A stretch of 64,000 bases of DNA, from assembly GCA_006739055.1 (NCBI GenBank), contig AP019702.1, positions 5,543,388-5,607,387 on the forward strand, given 5' to 3'. The stretch is from Allostella vacuolata (GTDB lineage: Bacteria > Pseudomonadota > Alphaproteobacteria > ATCC43930 > Allostellaceae). This document shows, one piece after another, positions 1-8,954 of this stretch (its first letter is position 1; each line of letters opens with the position of its first letter). The notes beneath the pieces were generated by a model. It was not told the origin of the DNA. It did no database searches and was given only the letters and a program-made list of their open reading frames with translations. A program made the position numbers and the translations under genes.

Positions 1-1166
1 TTGCGCACCCGCATGATGCCGTGCAGCGCGCCGCCCGGCTCGAAGCGGTGGCACGAGCCGAACTCGGCCATGCGCATCGGCAGGTCGCGGTAGCTCTTCA
101 GGCCCTGGTTGAAGATCTGCACGTGGCAGGGGCAGTTCATCGGCTTCAGCGCGAAGATCCGCTCCTTCGGATTCTCGACATAGGCCCGGAGCCCCTCCTC
201 GTTCTCGGCGATGTACATGCTGTCGTGGAACTTCTCCCAGTGGCCGGAGGCCTCCCACAGCTTGCGGTCGACGAGCTGGGGCGTCTTCACCTCGACATAG
301 GATTCCCGTTCCAGCCGCTCGCGCAGCCAGGCTTCCAGGCGGCGATAGAGCCGCCAGCCCTTGGGGTGCCAGAAGACCATGCCCGCGGCCTCTTCCTGCT
401 GGTGGAAGAGGCCCATCTCGCGGCCGAGGCGGCGATGGTCGCGCTTCTCCGCCTCCTCCAGCTGGGTCAGGTAGGCCTTCAGGTCCTTGTCGCTGGCCCA
501 TGCCGTGCCGTAGACGCGCTGCAGCTGGGCGTTGCGATGGTCGCCGCGCCAGTAGGCGCCGGCCAGCTTCATCAGCTTGAAGGCCTTGCCGAGCCGCCCC
601 GTCGACGGCAGGTGGGGGCCGCGGCACAGGTCGATGAAGTCGCCCTGGCGGTAGAGGGTGATGACCTCGTCCTGCGGCAGGTCCGAGATGATCTCGGCCT
701 TGTACTGCTCGCCGATCGACTGGAAGTAGGCGATGGCGTCGTCGCGGTTCCATACCTCGCGCTGGATCGGCTCGTCGCGGTCGACGATCTCGCGCATGCG
801 CTCCTCCATCCGCGCCAGGTCGTCCGGCGTGAAGGGCGTCGCGCGGTGGAAGTCGTAGTAGAAGCCGTTGTCGATCGCCGGGCCGATCGTCACCTGGACG
901 TCGGGGTAGAGCTCCTTGGCGGCTTCGGCCAGCGCATGGGCGGCGTCGTGGCGCAGCAGTTCCAGCCCTTCCGGCTGGTCGCGCGTGACGATGGCCACGG
1001 TGGCGTCGGTGTCGATGGTGCGAGTGAGGTCCATGAGCACGCCATCGACGCGCATGGCCACGGCGGCCTTGGCGAGGCCCCGGCCGATGCTCTCCGCGAG
1101 CGCCAGCCCAGTCGGGGCGGCGTCGAACGCACGCACCGATCCATCGGGAAGCGAAATCTGCACCAT
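1..1166 (-). CDS. thrS: Threonyl-tRNA synthetase, N-terminal part (cut by window edge)
   Basis: Charges tRNA-Thr in the cytoplasm. About 388 codons are present, reading leftward from an ATG at 1166. They start with a TGS domain (M-V-Q-I-S-L-P-D-G), followed by the SAD editing domain and the start of the class II catalytic core. Near the edge the class II motif 2 region is visible ([20 protein letters not shown]), preceded by MNCPCH with its zinc-ligand Cys. The remaining catalytic and anticodon-binding parts lie left of base 1. It follows the IscU-like gene by 56 bases on the same strand and may be cotranscribed. Identification is secure; only completeness is unknown. Confidence 0.96.
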   Translation of the reverse strand, partial: MVQISLPDGSVRAFDAAPTGLALAESIGRGLAKAAVAMRVDGVLMDLTRTIDTDATVAIVTRDQPEGLELLRHDAAHALAEAAKELYPDVQVTIGPAIDNGFYYDFHRATPFTPDDLARMEERMREIVDRDEPIQREVWNRDDAIAYFQSIGEQYKAEIISDLPQDEVITLYRQGDFIDLCRGPHLPSTGRLGKAFKLMKLAGAYWRGDHRNAQLQRVYGTAWASDKDLKAYLTQLEEAEKRDHRRLGREMGLFHQQEEAAGMVFWHPKGWRLYRRLEAWLRERLERESYVEVKTPQLVDRKLWEASGHWEKFHDSMYIAENEEGLRAYVENPKERIFALKPMNCPCHVQIFNQGLKSYRDLPMRMAEFGSCHRFEPGGALHGIMRVR

Positions 1167-1222
1167 CACTCTCACTCACTCCTGCACCGGCCCTTCCGAA
1201 GGGTTCCGGCGGCGGGGCGGCC

Positions 1223-1711
1223 CTACACGCGCATCGTGTCGGGCAGGCCCTTGGCCGGGGCGTCTTCGGGCCGGTGGCCTTGGATGTCGTCGAGCGCCGC
1301 GACCACCGCATCGAAGGCGAGAAGGATCGATCCGTGGCGCGACTTGAACCGCTGCGCGGGGGCGAGGACCGCCAGTTCGGCCCATTCGCCCGCGGGCGGC
1401 GATGCCCCATCCTTTAGCATCGCCCTGAGCGTCTTGGCCACCGCCCGCATTTCCCCCGCCCGCTGCCCCACGACATGGCGCGCCAGGATCGAGGCCGAGG
1501 CCTGCCCCAGAGTGCACGCCCGGACCGTCTGGCCGAAATCCGCGATGCGGTCGCCGTCGAGCGACAGGTCCACCGTGACCCGGCTGCCGCAGAGCGGGCT
1601 GGTCATGGTCACCGTGGCGTTGGCGGCCGCCAGGCGCTCCGTGCGCGGTATGTCGGCCGCCAGGGCCTTGACCCGGTCGCTGTAGAGGGATTCGACGCCT
1701 GGTGCCGTCAT
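1223..1711 (-). CDS. IscU/NifU-like iron-sulfur cluster assembly scaffold protein
   Basis: A 162-aa member of the NifU N-terminal/SufU fold that would hold nascent Fe-S clusters in the cytoplasm. Two of the usual three cluster-ligand Cys are visible, in PLCGSR (~residue 41) and ACTLGQAS (~residue 66). At the third position, where IscU has R-x-x-C, the sequence reads RHGSILL, with Ser. From memory, alphaproteobacterial members next to thrS/yidD/folE also have Ser here; this was not checked. The ATG at 1711 is the only start that leaves the N-terminal helix intact. It lies just upstream of thrS on the same strand. Confidence 0.85.
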   Translation of the reverse strand: MTAPGVESLYSDRVKALAADIPRTERLAAANATVTMTSPLCGSRVTVDLSLDGDRIADFGQTVRACTLGQASASILARHVVGQRAGEMRAVAKTLRAMLKDGASPPAGEWAELAVLAPAQRFKSRHGSILLAFDAVVAALDDIQGHRPEDAPAKGLPDTMRV

Positions 1712-1816
1712 CGGAAGTTGGCCTGCAAGGGATGTTGCACCCCTAAGTGGCGTGCCCGGTGGGCGAGGTCAATTCGTCCGCCGGAACCGGCCCGGGCGGG
1801 CGGGCGTTTGCCGGTG

Positions 1817-1999
1817 ATGACGACGAAACCCCGACCCGACCCCGCCAAGGCTGGCGACAAGCCGGCCCATCCCCCCAAGCCCGCGGAGGATGTCCGCCGG
1901 CACGATCCGTCGGCGCCCGACGAGGAAGACCATCGCACGATCAGCCGCCACGACCTGGAGAAGGGCCGGCCCAAGAATACCGGCCGCGAAGGCGCCTGA
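1817..1999 (+). CDS. Small, highly charged hypothetical protein (60 aa)
   Basis: A 60-codon frame in the 289-base gap between two leftward genes. The product is hydrophilic and probably disordered: Lys/Pro-rich first half, then Asp/Glu/Arg/His-rich, ending R-H-D-L-E-K-G-R-P-K-N-T-G-R-E-G-A. Nearly every codon ends in G or C, as in the real genes around it. The frame also stays open far upstream through the antisense of the IscU-like gene, so openness alone is weak evidence. No clear Shine-Dalgarno precedes the ATG at 1817. The tail resembles small conserved hypothetical proteins I recall from other Alphaproteobacteria. Function unknown. Confidence 0.5.
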   Translation: MTTKPRPDPAKAGDKPAHPPKPAEDVRRHDPSAPDEEDHRTISRHDLEKGRPKNTGREGA

Positions 2000-2000
2000 C

Positions 2001-2918
2001 CTAATCCCGGCCGACAGGCGGATGGCGCGCAGCCCAGTGCCGGGCGATGTCGGCCCGGCCGCAGACCCAGACACCCGCCTGCCGGCCAACATGGTCGAGG
2101 AAGCGCATCAATCCCGCCGCCCGGGCCGGATGCCCGACCAGCCGCATATGCAGCCCGACCGACATCATCTTCGGGCTGGTGGCCCCTTCCGCATACAGCA
2201 CGTCGAAGGCATCGCGCAGGTAGGTGAAGAAGTCCTCGCCAGTGCCGAACACCCCGCGGCCGAACTTGGCGTCGTTGTTCGACAGTGAATAGGGGACGAT
2301 CAGGTGGGGTTTGCCCTCGACCGTCGTCCAATAGGGCAGGTCGTCGTTGTAGGCGTCCGAATCGTAGAGGAACCCGCCTTCCTCCACCAGCAGCCGCCGG
2401 GTGTTGACGCTGGGCGAGTAGCGGCAATACCAGCCGATCGGCCGCTCGCCGACCGTGGTCCGCAAGGATGCGACCGCGCGGCGGATATGCTCGCGCTCCT
2501 CGTCCTCCGACAGCTCGAAATGCTTGATCCAGCGCCAGCCGTGGCAGCAGACGTCCCAGCCGGCGTCGCGGATCGCCGCCGCCGCCGGCGGGTTGCGCTC
2601 CAGTGCCAGGGCGCAGCCGAAGATGGTCATCGGCAGGGCGCGCTCCTGGAAGATGCGGCGCACCCGCCAGAAGCCGACCCGGCTGCCATACTCGAACATG
2701 CTTTCGCCGGCGAGGTCGCGGCCCTTGAGCGGCGCGGTCTGGCTGGCGCCTTCGGTCAGCGCCGTTTCCGTGTAGCCGTCGCCGTCGTCGATCGAATACT
2801 CGGACCCTTCCTCGAAGTTCAGGACGAAGTTGAGCGCCAGCCGGGCCCCGCCCGGCCATTGCGGATCCGGCGGGTGGGCGCCATAGCCGATGAGGTCGCG
2901 CGTTGCCGGTTCAGCCAT
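2001..2918 (-). CDS. Polysaccharide deacetylase family protein, PuuE allantoinase-like
   Basis: A 305-aa NodB-fold metal-dependent amidohydrolase. It has the layout of the PuuE group: a start RDLIGYG, the motif NFEEGSEY (~residue 34), FEYGSRVGFWR, CHGWRW (~residue 124) and YDSDAYNDDLPYW (~residue 188). The usual G-W-Y-T-G-R-T-S-P-N-T-R is here GWYCRYSPSVNTR, one residue longer, so the substrate may not be allantoin. No uricase or other purine gene is nearby. The stop codon lies beside the small charged ORF, and 15 bases separate its start from the permease gene upstream. Both are on one strand and could be coexpressed. Family is firm, substrate is not. Confidence 0.85.
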   Translation of the reverse strand: MAEPATRDLIGYGAHPPDPQWPGGARLALNFVLNFEEGSEYSIDDGDGYTETALTEGASQTAPLKGRDLAGESMFEYGSRVGFWRVRRIFQERALPMTIFGCALALERNPPAAAAIRDAGWDVCCHGWRWIKHFELSEDEEREHIRRAVASLRTTVGERPIGWYCRYSPSVNTRRLLVEEGGFLYDSDAYNDDLPYWTTVEGKPHLIVPYSLSNNDAKFGRGVFGTGEDFFTYLRDAFDVLYAEGATSPKMMSVGLHMRLVGHPARAAGLMRFLDHVGRQAGVWVCGRADIARHWAARHPPVGRD

Positions 2919-2933
2919 GAGCAGGATTCCTCG

Positions 2934-4160
2934 TCATTTCCACGGAAGATAGCCCAGTCCGGCCAGCCACAGCAGGGCCAGGACCATGGAAGCTATGGTC
3001 ATCGGCACGCCGCAGACGGCATGGGCGCGGAAGGACAGGCGGACGCCGACGGCAGCTGCCCGCTCGGCGACGATGATGTTGGCGAGGCTGCCGACCAGCA
3101 ACAGGTTGCCTGCCAGCGTCGACAGCAGGGCCAGGGCATAGAGCACCCCCGCGCCGCCATCGGGCACCACCTTCAGGAACAGCATGACGGCGGGCACGTT
3201 GCCGACCGTGTTGCTGCCGGCGACGGCGAGGCCGGCCAGGACCAGCGGGTCGGTGACCGGCAGGCCATGCCCTGCCAGCCAGGCGATGGCCTCGGCCGGC
3301 AGGCCGGTCTCGCTGAACGCCGCCGTGACGACGAAGAGACCGGCGAACAGCACCAGCAGCGACCAGTCGACGAGGCCGAGGATCGTGCGGGTCGCCAGGT
3401 TGCGCGACAGCAGCATCAGCCCGCCGATGATGAGGACCGATTCCGCCTGGGGCAGCGGGCTCGCGAAGAGCGCGAGCAGGGCGAGCGTCGCGATCCCCGC
3501 CCAGGCCAGTTCGAGCCGGTCGATCCGCGGGGCGACCGGCGCGCCGCCGGCCGGCACCGACCAGCGGCCGCGCCAGACGAAAGCGACGGTCAGGTGGACC
3601 ACGACCAGCGACAGCAGCGCGGGAGGGCCGCAGGCGAGCAGGAAATCGAAGAAGTCGAGCCGTCCCGACTGGCCGATCAGGATGTTCTGCGGATTGCCGA
3701 TCATGGTCGCCCCCGACCCTGCGTTGGCCGCCCCCGCGAGCGCGATCAGGAACGGGCGCGGATCGAGCCCCCGCGCGCGCAGGCCGAGGCAGAGCAGGGG
3801 CGTCATGGCGAAGACCACGACATCGTTCGACAGGATCGCCGACAGGAGGCCGGTCACCCCGACGGTCAGCGCCAGCAGCGCCACCGGCCCGGCATGCGCG
3901 GTCGCGATGCGGGTGACGCACCAGCCGTAGAAGCCGCTCTCCGCGAAGCGGGCGGACAGGATCATCAGCCCGAACAGGATGAAGAGCGTGGGGAAGTCGA
4001 TCGCCCGCAGCGCCGCGTCCGGTGTTACCGCACCGGCCAGCCCGAGGCCGATGCCGCCGATCAGCGCGATGCCGGTGCGGTCGAGCCCGAGCCCCGGCCA
4101 ACGCCCGAGCGCCATGCCGACATAGACCGCGACGAAGACGAGGACGACGAAGGAGGTCAA
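2934..4160 (-). CDS. SLC13/ArsB-NhaD superfamily anion permease
   Basis: A 408-aa inner-membrane protein with about ten hydrophobic segments. It carries the family hallmarks LSNDVVVFAMTP (~residue 114) and SGATMIGNPQNILIGQSG (~residue 150), which form the paired re-entrant, substrate-binding loops of SLC13/ArsB transporters. It probably moves a dicarboxylate, citrate or oxyanion with Na+ or H+; the substrate cannot be read. The only start that keeps the first membrane helix is a TTG at 4160, without a clear ribosome site. It is divergent from the hydroxylase at 4211 and sits 15 bases upstream of the deacetylase. Confidence 0.85.
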   Translation of the reverse strand: MTSFVVLVFVAVYVGMALGRWPGLGLDRTGIALIGGIGLGLAGAVTPDAALRAIDFPTLFILFGLMILSARFAESGFYGWCVTRIATAHAGPVALLALTVGVTGLLSAILSNDVVVFAMTPLLCLGLRARGLDPRPFLIALAGAANAGSGATMIGNPQNILIGQSGRLDFFDFLLACGPPALLSLVVVHLTVAFVWRGRWSVPAGGAPVAPRIDRLELAWAGIATLALLALFASPLPQAESVLIIGGLMLLSRNLATRTILGLVDWSLLVLFAGLFVVTAAFSETGLPAEAIAWLAGHGLPVTDPLVLAGLAVAGSNTVGNVPAVMLFLKVVPDGGAGVLYALALLSTLAGNLLLVGSLANIIVAERAAAVGVRLSFRAHAVCGVPMTIASMVLALLWLAGLGYLPWK

Positions 4161-4210
4161 GGACCGCGGCCGATGCGAAGGGACGACGCAATTACCCTAT
4201 CATCGGCCCG

Positions 4211-5035
4211 ATGGTCGATTCGCCTGCCTCGTTTCTGCTGGCCAACGAACCGTGGATACGCCTGGGCGTCTTCGCGGCCGTCCTGGCGGCGGTGGCGGGG
4301 GCGGAGGCCGTCTGGCCGCGGCGACGGCGGCAACTGCCGCGCGCCGGCCGCTGGCCCGGCAACCTCGGCGTCGTCGTCGTCGACACCATCCTGCTGCGGC
4401 TGGCCGTTCCCCTGGCCGCCGTCGGGATGGCCGCCTGGGCGGAGGCCGAAGGCATCGGCCTGCTGAACCGGCTGGCGCTGCCCGGCTGGCTGGCGGTCCT
4501 GGTGGCGGTGGCCGCCCTCGACCTGGCGATCTGGGCCCAGCACCGGCTCTTCCACGCGATACCGCCCCTGTGGCGCCTGCACCGCATGCACCATGCCGAC
4601 CGGGATCTCGACGTGACGACGGGCATTCGGTTCCATCCGCTGGAGATCCTGCTGTCGATGGCGATCAAGCTCGCGGTGGTGCTGCTCCTGGGCGCGCCGG
4701 CGGTGGCCGTGCTGGTCTTCGAGGTGCTGCTCAACGCGACCGCCATGTTCAGCCATGCGAACCTGCGCCTGTCGCCGCGGCTCGACCGAGGCCTGCGGCT
4801 GTTCGTGGTCACCCCCGACATGCACCGCGTGCACCATTCGGTCCATCGGGACGAGACCGACAGCAACTTCGGCTTCAACCTGCCCTGGTGGGACCGGCTG
4901 TTCGGCACCTATCGCGCCCAGCCGCGCGACGGACACCTGGGCATGACGATCGGCATCGCCGGCTTCCACGACCCCACCGAACAGCGCCTCGACCGCATGC
5001 TGACCCAGCCGTTCCGTCCACCGGGCAGCGGGTGA
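4211..5035 (+). CDS. Sterol desaturase / fatty-acid hydroxylase family membrane protein
   Basis: A 274-aa di-iron membrane oxygenase. It has N-terminal membrane segments and the three His clusters of the family: HRLFH (~residue 114), HRMHH (~residue 126) and HRVHHSVH (~residue 204), plus the closing WWDRLFGTY. Such enzymes hydroxylate or desaturate lipid chains, carotenoids or sterol-like substrates using O2; the substrate here is unknown. The ATG at 4211 was chosen because upstream in-frame sequence runs back into the divergent permease gene. TATCAT at 4198-4203 is a possible -10 element, but no matching -35 was seen. Confidence 0.88.
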   Translation: MVDSPASFLLANEPWIRLGVFAAVLAAVAGAEAVWPRRRRQLPRAGRWPGNLGVVVVDTILLRLAVPLAAVGMAAWAEAEGIGLLNRLALPGWLAVLVAVAALDLAIWAQHRLFHAIPPLWRLHRMHHADRDLDVTTGIRFHPLEILLSMAIKLAVVLLLGAPAVAVLVFEVLLNATAMFSHANLRLSPRLDRGLRLFVVTPDMHRVHHSVHRDETDSNFGFNLPWWDRLFGTYRAQPRDGHLGMTIGIAGFHDPTEQRLDRMLTQPFRPPGSG

Positions 5036-5106
5036 GGCACCGGTTTCGGTTGCGGGCGACCCGGCATTCCATTAGCGAAGCCCGATATCCTACCCCGGGG
5101 AGCCGC

Positions 5107-5694
5107 ATGGCCGCGTTCGATGCATCGTCCTATGTCACGGCGGAGTTTGCCGAGCACGACGCCGTGCAGTGCGCCACCCCGGCTGCCGTCCACGCAGACC
5201 TGCTGCGGCTGATCGAGGTCTGCGTGGCGTCGGTCGAGGCCGGCGGCAAGATCCTGTTCTTCGGCAATGGCGGCAGCGCCGGCGACGCCCAGCACTTGGC
5301 GACCGAGCTGGCCGTGCGCTACCAGCGCGACCGGGCCCCGATCGCCGCCCTGGCGCTGACGACCGACAGCTCGGCCTTGACCGCGATCGGCAACGACATG
5401 GGCTTCGACCAGCTCTTCGCCCGCCAGGTGCAGGCGATCGGCCGGGCGGGCGACGTCGCCATCGGCATCACCACCTCGGGCCGCAGCGCCAACGTCGCCA
5501 ACGCGCTCCGCGCCGCACGCGCGATGGGCCTGCATGCGGCAGCCCTGTCCGGGGGCACGGGGGGCGAGCTGCCGGGCCTGGCCGACCCGCTGATCCTGGT
5601 GCCGTCGACCACCACCGCGCGCATCCAGGAAATGCACATCACCATCGGCCAGATCCTGTGCGGGGCGCTGGAGCGGCGCCTCGGCCTGGTCTGA
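5107..5694 (+). CDS. gmhA: Phosphoheptose (sedoheptulose-7-phosphate) isomerase
   Basis: A 195-aa SIS-domain enzyme converting sedoheptulose 7-phosphate to D-glycero-D-manno-heptose 7-phosphate, the first step toward ADP-heptose for LPS core. Typical GmhA motifs are [18 protein letters not shown] (~residue 56), [15 protein letters not shown] and [11 protein letters not shown], and the C-terminal [11 protein letters not shown]. Length matches the family (about 190). The ATG at 5107 follows a stop-free leader, and no earlier start fits the family. It lies 20 bases upstream of hldE, the next enzymes of the pathway. The phosphatase gmhB is not in the window. Confidence 0.95.
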   Translation: MAAFDASSYVTAEFAEHDAVQCATPAAVHADLLRLIEVCVASVEAGGKILFFGNGGSAGDAQHLATELAVRYQRDRAPIAALALTTDSSALTAIGNDMGFDQLFARQVQAIGRAGDVAIGITTSGRSANVANALRAARAMGLHAAALSGGTGGELPGLADPLILVPSTTTARIQEMHITIGQILCGALERRLGLV

Positions 5695-5714
5695 CCGGCA
5701 AGGGCGGAACCGCC

Positions 5715-7184
5715 ATGGCCCAGGCCCCCAACGCCGACCTCGCCGACCGTATCGACCAGCTGTCCCGGGTCCGGGTGCTGTGCGTCGGCGACGTCATGCT
5801 CGATCGCTATATCTATGGCTCGGTGGAGCGCATCTCGCCCGAGGCCCCCATCCCGGTGCTGCGCATAGAGCGGGAATCGGACACGCTGGGCGGGGCCGGC
5901 AACGTGCTACGCAACCTGCTGGCTCTGGGTGCCGAGGTCTGCTTTCTCTCGGTCGTCGGCGAGGATCCGGCGGGGCGCGAGATCCAGGCGATCATCGCCG
6001 CCGAGGAGCGGGTCGAGCCGCACCTGCTGTCGGAGCGGTCCCGCACGACCCCGATCAAGACCCGCTACGTGGCCGGGACCCAGCAGCTCCTGCGCGCCGA
6101 CCGCGAGACGGTGGGCCCGGTCGGCGATGCGTTGCGCGAGGACCTGATCCACCTGGCGCGTTCGGCCGCGGCCGAGCAGTCGGTCGTCGTCCTGTCCGAC
6201 TACGACAAGGGCGTGCTGCGCCAGGGCGTGGCGGCCGGGGTGATCGCGGCCGCCCGCGCCGCGGGCAAGACCGTCGTCGTCGACCCCAAGGGCAGCGACT
6301 ATTCGCGCTATCGCGGCGCCAACGTGCTGACCCCCAACCGGCGCGAACTGGCGGAAGCGACCGACATGCCGGTCGGCACCGCCGAGGAGATCGTGGCCGC
6401 CGCCCGGCGCCTGATCGGGCGCCTCGACCTCGATGCCCTGCTGGTCACCCGCAGCCAGGACGGCATGACGCTGGTCGAGCGTGACGGCGCCATCCATCAC
6501 CTGGCCGCCGAGGCGCGCGAAGTGTTCGACGTGTCGGGCGCGGGCGACACCGTGCTGGCCACCTTCGGCGCGGCGATCGGCGCCGGCTTCTCGCTGCGCG
6601 ACGCGGCCCGGCTCGGCAACGTCGCGGCGGGACTGGTGGTCGGCAAGATCGGCACCGCCGTCGCCCATTCGGTCGAGCTGACGCGGGCATTGAGAGCGGG
6701 CGACATCGGCCGGGGCAACGTCAAGGCCCTGCCCTTCGCGGCCGCGCTCGACCGGGTCCGCGGCTGGCGCCAGGAAGGGCTGAAGGTCGGCTTCACCAAC
6801 GGGTGCTTCGACCTGCTGCATCCCGGCCACATCGCCATGCTGAAGGCCGCCCGCGCCACCTGCGACCGGCTGGTGGTCGGACTCAATGCCGACGAGTCGG
6901 TCAGCCGGCTGAAAGGCCCGAGTCGGCCGGTGCAGAACGAGGGTGCGCGGGCGACCGTGCTGGCCTCGCTCGCCGACGTCGATCTGGTCGTGATCTTCAC
7001 CGAGGACACGCCGCAGAACCTGATCGAGGCGCTACGGCCGGACGTTCTGGTGAAGGGTGCCGACTATACGCTGGACCAGGTGGTGGGGGCCGAGTTCGTG
7101 CAGGCCTATGGCGGCCGGGTCGCCCTGGTGGAGCTGGTCCCCGGCTACAGCACGACCGCCACGGTCGCCAAGCTGACCGGCTGA
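5715..7184 (+). CDS. hldE: Bifunctional heptose-7-phosphate kinase / heptose-1-phosphate adenylyltransferase
   Basis: A 489-aa fusion enzyme of ADP-heptose synthesis. The N-terminal PfkB-type kinase domain (to ~residue 320) has [10 protein letters not shown] and the catalytic signature [13 protein letters not shown] (~residue 270). The C-terminal nucleotidyltransferase domain starts at ~345 with [13 protein letters not shown] (~residue 360) and contains [13 protein letters not shown]. Length and domain order equal E. coli HldE. It follows gmhA closely and must share its transcript. It converges on the DUF983 gene, with 13 bases between the stops. Confidence 0.96.
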   Translation: MAQAPNADLADRIDQLSRVRVLCVGDVMLDRYIYGSVERISPEAPIPVLRIERESDTLGGAGNVLRNLLALGAEVCFLSVVGEDPAGREIQAIIAAEERVEPHLLSERSRTTPIKTRYVAGTQQLLRADRETVGPVGDALREDLIHLARSAAAEQSVVVLSDYDKGVLRQGVAAGVIAAARAAGKTVVVDPKGSDYSRYRGANVLTPNRRELAEATDMPVGTAEEIVAAARRLIGRLDLDALLVTRSQDGMTLVERDGAIHHLAAEAREVFDVSGAGDTVLATFGAAIGAGFSLRDAARLGNVAAGLVVGKIGTAVAHSVELTRALRAGDIGRGNVKALPFAAALDRVRGWRQEGLKVGFTNGCFDLLHPGHIAMLKAARATCDRLVVGLNADESVSRLKGPSRPVQNEGARATVLASLADVDLVVIFTEDTPQNLIEALRPDVLVKGADYTLDQVVGAEFVQAYGGRVALVELVPGYSTTATVAKLTG

Positions 7185-7197
7185 TGCCACCGGCGCG

Positions 7198-7563
7198 CTA
7201 CGAGGAGCGCGCCCGCGACGACCAGATGGCGGCGATGAACAGGGCCTTCGCCCGCGGCAGGGTCAGCAGGCACAGCACGAGCGCGGTGCCGGCCAGCAGC
7301 AGCGACATCGCCCAGTCCGGCAGGTCGCTGTGCCGGACCATGGCCAGCACCAGCGGCGCCATGACGTGGCCGACGATCAGGATGGTGAGCCAGGGCGGCG
7401 CGTCGTCGGCCCGGATCTCGCCCCAGGCCTCTCCGCACACGGCACAGACTTCGACCTGCCGCAGGTAGGTGGCGAAGAGCCGGCCCTGGCCGCAGTTGGG
7501 GCATCGGCCGCGCAATGCGCGCCGGATCGACAGGCCGATACCGGGCCGGTCCCCCTGCTTCAT
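7198..7563 (-). CDS. DUF983 family membrane protein with zinc-ribbon-like cysteines
   Basis: A 121-aa protein typical of Alphaproteobacteria. Two Cys pairs, in CPNCGQG and CAVCGE, suggest a small zinc ribbon, followed by two membrane helices (residues ~55-75 and ~80-100). The family is often near cytochrome oxidase genes, but its role is not known, and here it is far from any oxidase gene. The ATG at 7563 was chosen because a strong ribosome site (AAGGGGAC) lies just before it; starts 5 and 17 codons earlier are possible. Confidence 0.85.
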   Translation of the reverse strand: MKQGDRPGIGLSIRRALRGRCPNCGQGRLFATYLRQVEVCAVCGEAWGEIRADDAPPWLTILIVGHVMAPLVLAMVRHSDLPDWAMSLLLAGTALVLCLLTLPRAKALFIAAIWSSRARSS

Positions 7564-7657
7564 GTCCCCTTCTCGCATTCCACCTTGTCCGCCGATGGCC
7601 CGCGCGGCGTCCATGCGGCATCGGCCCGCGGGGTAGGCCCCGAGGGGCCGGCTCCGG

Positions 7658-8125
7658 TTACGACAGCAGCGCCGGCTCCAGGTCCTGTCGGCCCGGGTCT
7701 TCGAGCCGCCCGAGCCGCAGGCTGGCGGTGAGCGCCAGGCGCAGCGTCACCGCCCGGCGCCGGGCGGCCACCATCGGATGGCGCGGTGCCTCGCGGATCA
7801 GCGCCGCACCGAACCCGTCGGCAATCAGCAGGCCGGTGTCCACGGGCAGGGCCGGCAGCGGAAAGTCCGCCGGCACCGCGAAGAACAGGGCATCGCAGAA
7901 CGCCCGGTACTCCGGCCATTTCTGGTCGGCGCGCAGATCGGCCAGCGACGTCTTGACCTCGACGATCACCACTTCGCCGCGACGGTCGACGCCGGCCACG
8001 TCGGCCCGCCGGCCGGATGCCAGCACCAGCTCGGTCACGGTGGCATAGCCGAGGTCGCCCAACGCCCGGCGTACGCCACGGGCCACCAGGCGCGCGAGTG
8101 CGGGTTCGACCAGCGGTTCCGGCAT
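7658..8125 (-). CDS. mmcB: MmcB-family DNA repair protein
   Basis: A 155-aa protein with a PD-(D/E)XK-like core: R-R-A-D-V-A-G-V-D then EVVIVEVKTSLADLRAD (~residues 44-70), and FCDALFFAVP further on. It matches the alphaproteobacterial MmcB family. Caulobacter mmcB is reported to be SOS-regulated and to protect against mitomycin C, presumably as a nuclease in cross-link repair. The ATG at 8125 was chosen because the stretch before it is the end of the methyltransferase gene, 17 bases away on the same strand. A LexA-like box lies immediately upstream (separate entry). Confidence 0.85.
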   Translation of the reverse strand: MPEPLVEPALARLVARGVRRALGDLGYATVTELVLASGRRADVAGVDRRGEVVIVEVKTSLADLRADQKWPEYRAFCDALFFAVPADFPLPALPVDTGLLIADGFGAALIREAPRHPMVAARRRAVTLRLALTASLRLGRLEDPGRQDLEPALLS

Positions 8126-8129
8126 TCGG

Positions 8130-8144
8130 GATCCGTCGCCGTTC
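8130..8144 (-). promoter_or_regulatory. Possible LexA (SOS) box before mmcB
   Basis: On the minus strand the sequence reads GAAC-N7-GATC, ending four bases before the mmcB ATG. The alphaproteobacterial LexA site is GTTC-N7-GTTC, read as GAAC-N7-GAAC on the other strand, so seven of eight defined bases match. It overlaps the last codons of the upstream methyltransferase gene. The expected SOS control of mmcB makes it plausible, but one mismatch and the position next to the start codon leave it uncertain. Confidence 0.35.
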
Positions 8145-8775
8145 AGCCGCCGTGCCCGACCGCAACGCCCGGGCGGCGGGTGTAGCGCCAGACCGCGGCC
8201 GGCGGCACGTTGCGCCAGACGCGACAGACGCGCCGCGCCTCGAGGCGGAAATGACGCAGCGGGATCGGGGAGACCACGCCGTAGGTGAACTGGATGAACC
8301 GCCCGTCGGGATGCAGGATATCGAACGCGCCCTCGATCACCCGGCGCACCAGCGTGCGCGGCAGCGAGACCAGCGGCAGGCACGAAACGACGGCCGCCAG
8401 CTGCTCCACCCCCTCGGCCCGCATCAGCGCCGGCAGCTCGCCCGCATCGCCCTCCAGCACGCGGATCGACGGAAAGCGCTGGCGCAGGACCGCCGCCAGG
8501 GCCGGGTCCCGTTCGACCGCGTAGAAGCGCTCGGCCGGCACCCCCGATTGCAGCAGCGTCGCGGTGACGGGGCCGGTCCCGGCGCCCAGCTCCACGATGG
8601 CCCCCGGCACCGACAGGTCGAGCTCGGCCGCCATGGCCCGGCCGAGGCTGCGGCCGCTGGGCCAGACCGAGCCGATCCGGGTCGGCGCCTGGATCCACTT
8701 CCACAGGAAGAGCGCGGCATCCCGCCGGGCATGGGCGGATGGGACGGGATCGGGGGATTGCGTACGGTCGGACAT
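8143..8775 (-). CDS. Phospholipid N-methyltransferase-like SAM-dependent methyltransferase (COG3963)
   Basis: A 210-aa Rossmann methyltransferase. The SAM site VELGAGTGPVTATLL lies at ~residue 61, followed by the acidic residue of YAVERDP and EGDAGELP. The family-specific tail VVSCLPLVSLP, QFTYGVVSPIP and VWRNVPPAAVWRY matches the rhizobial PmtA/COG3963 group, which methylates phosphatidylethanolamine. The actual lipid substrate is inferred. It is 17 bases upstream of mmcB on the same strand and divergent from the glutamate dehydrogenase gene across about 180 bases. Confidence 0.82.
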   Translation of the reverse strand: MSDRTQSPDPVPSAHARRDAALFLWKWIQAPTRIGSVWPSGRSLGRAMAAELDLSVPGAIVELGAGTGPVTATLLQSGVPAERFYAVERDPALAAVLRQRFPSIRVLEGDAGELPALMRAEGVEQLAAVVSCLPLVSLPRTLVRRVIEGAFDILHPDGRFIQFTYGVVSPIPLRHFRLEARRVCRVWRNVPPAAVWRYTRRPGVAVGHGG

Positions 8776-8954
8776 CGGGCGCAGTGGGCTTTCTTGCGGG
8801 GCATCCCGCGCAACCTACCCGCCGGATTGTGACGGAACAACGACACCCGCCGCCGCGTCCTTCACACACCGGTCACGCGGAGCTGTCGCCACCCCGACGC
8901 AATTTTGCCGTAGGCTGGCGCCACAAGGCACGAGACCGGAACCGGGGAACGCCC

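Noticed and set aside
21-1685. A long plus-strand frame across thrS and the IscU-like gene
   Set aside because: Both minus-strand genes carry family motifs; the plus frame has none.
4022-4210. An upstream extension of the fatty-acid hydroxylase
   Set aside because: It would overlap the divergent permease gene and encodes Arg/Ala-rich low-complexity sequence; the ATG at 4211 gives the family N-terminus.
7636-7649. GGCCCC-GA-GGGGCC hairpin after mmcB as a terminator
   Set aside because: Short stem, two-base loop and no T-run; such inverted repeats are common by chance in this GC-rich DNA.
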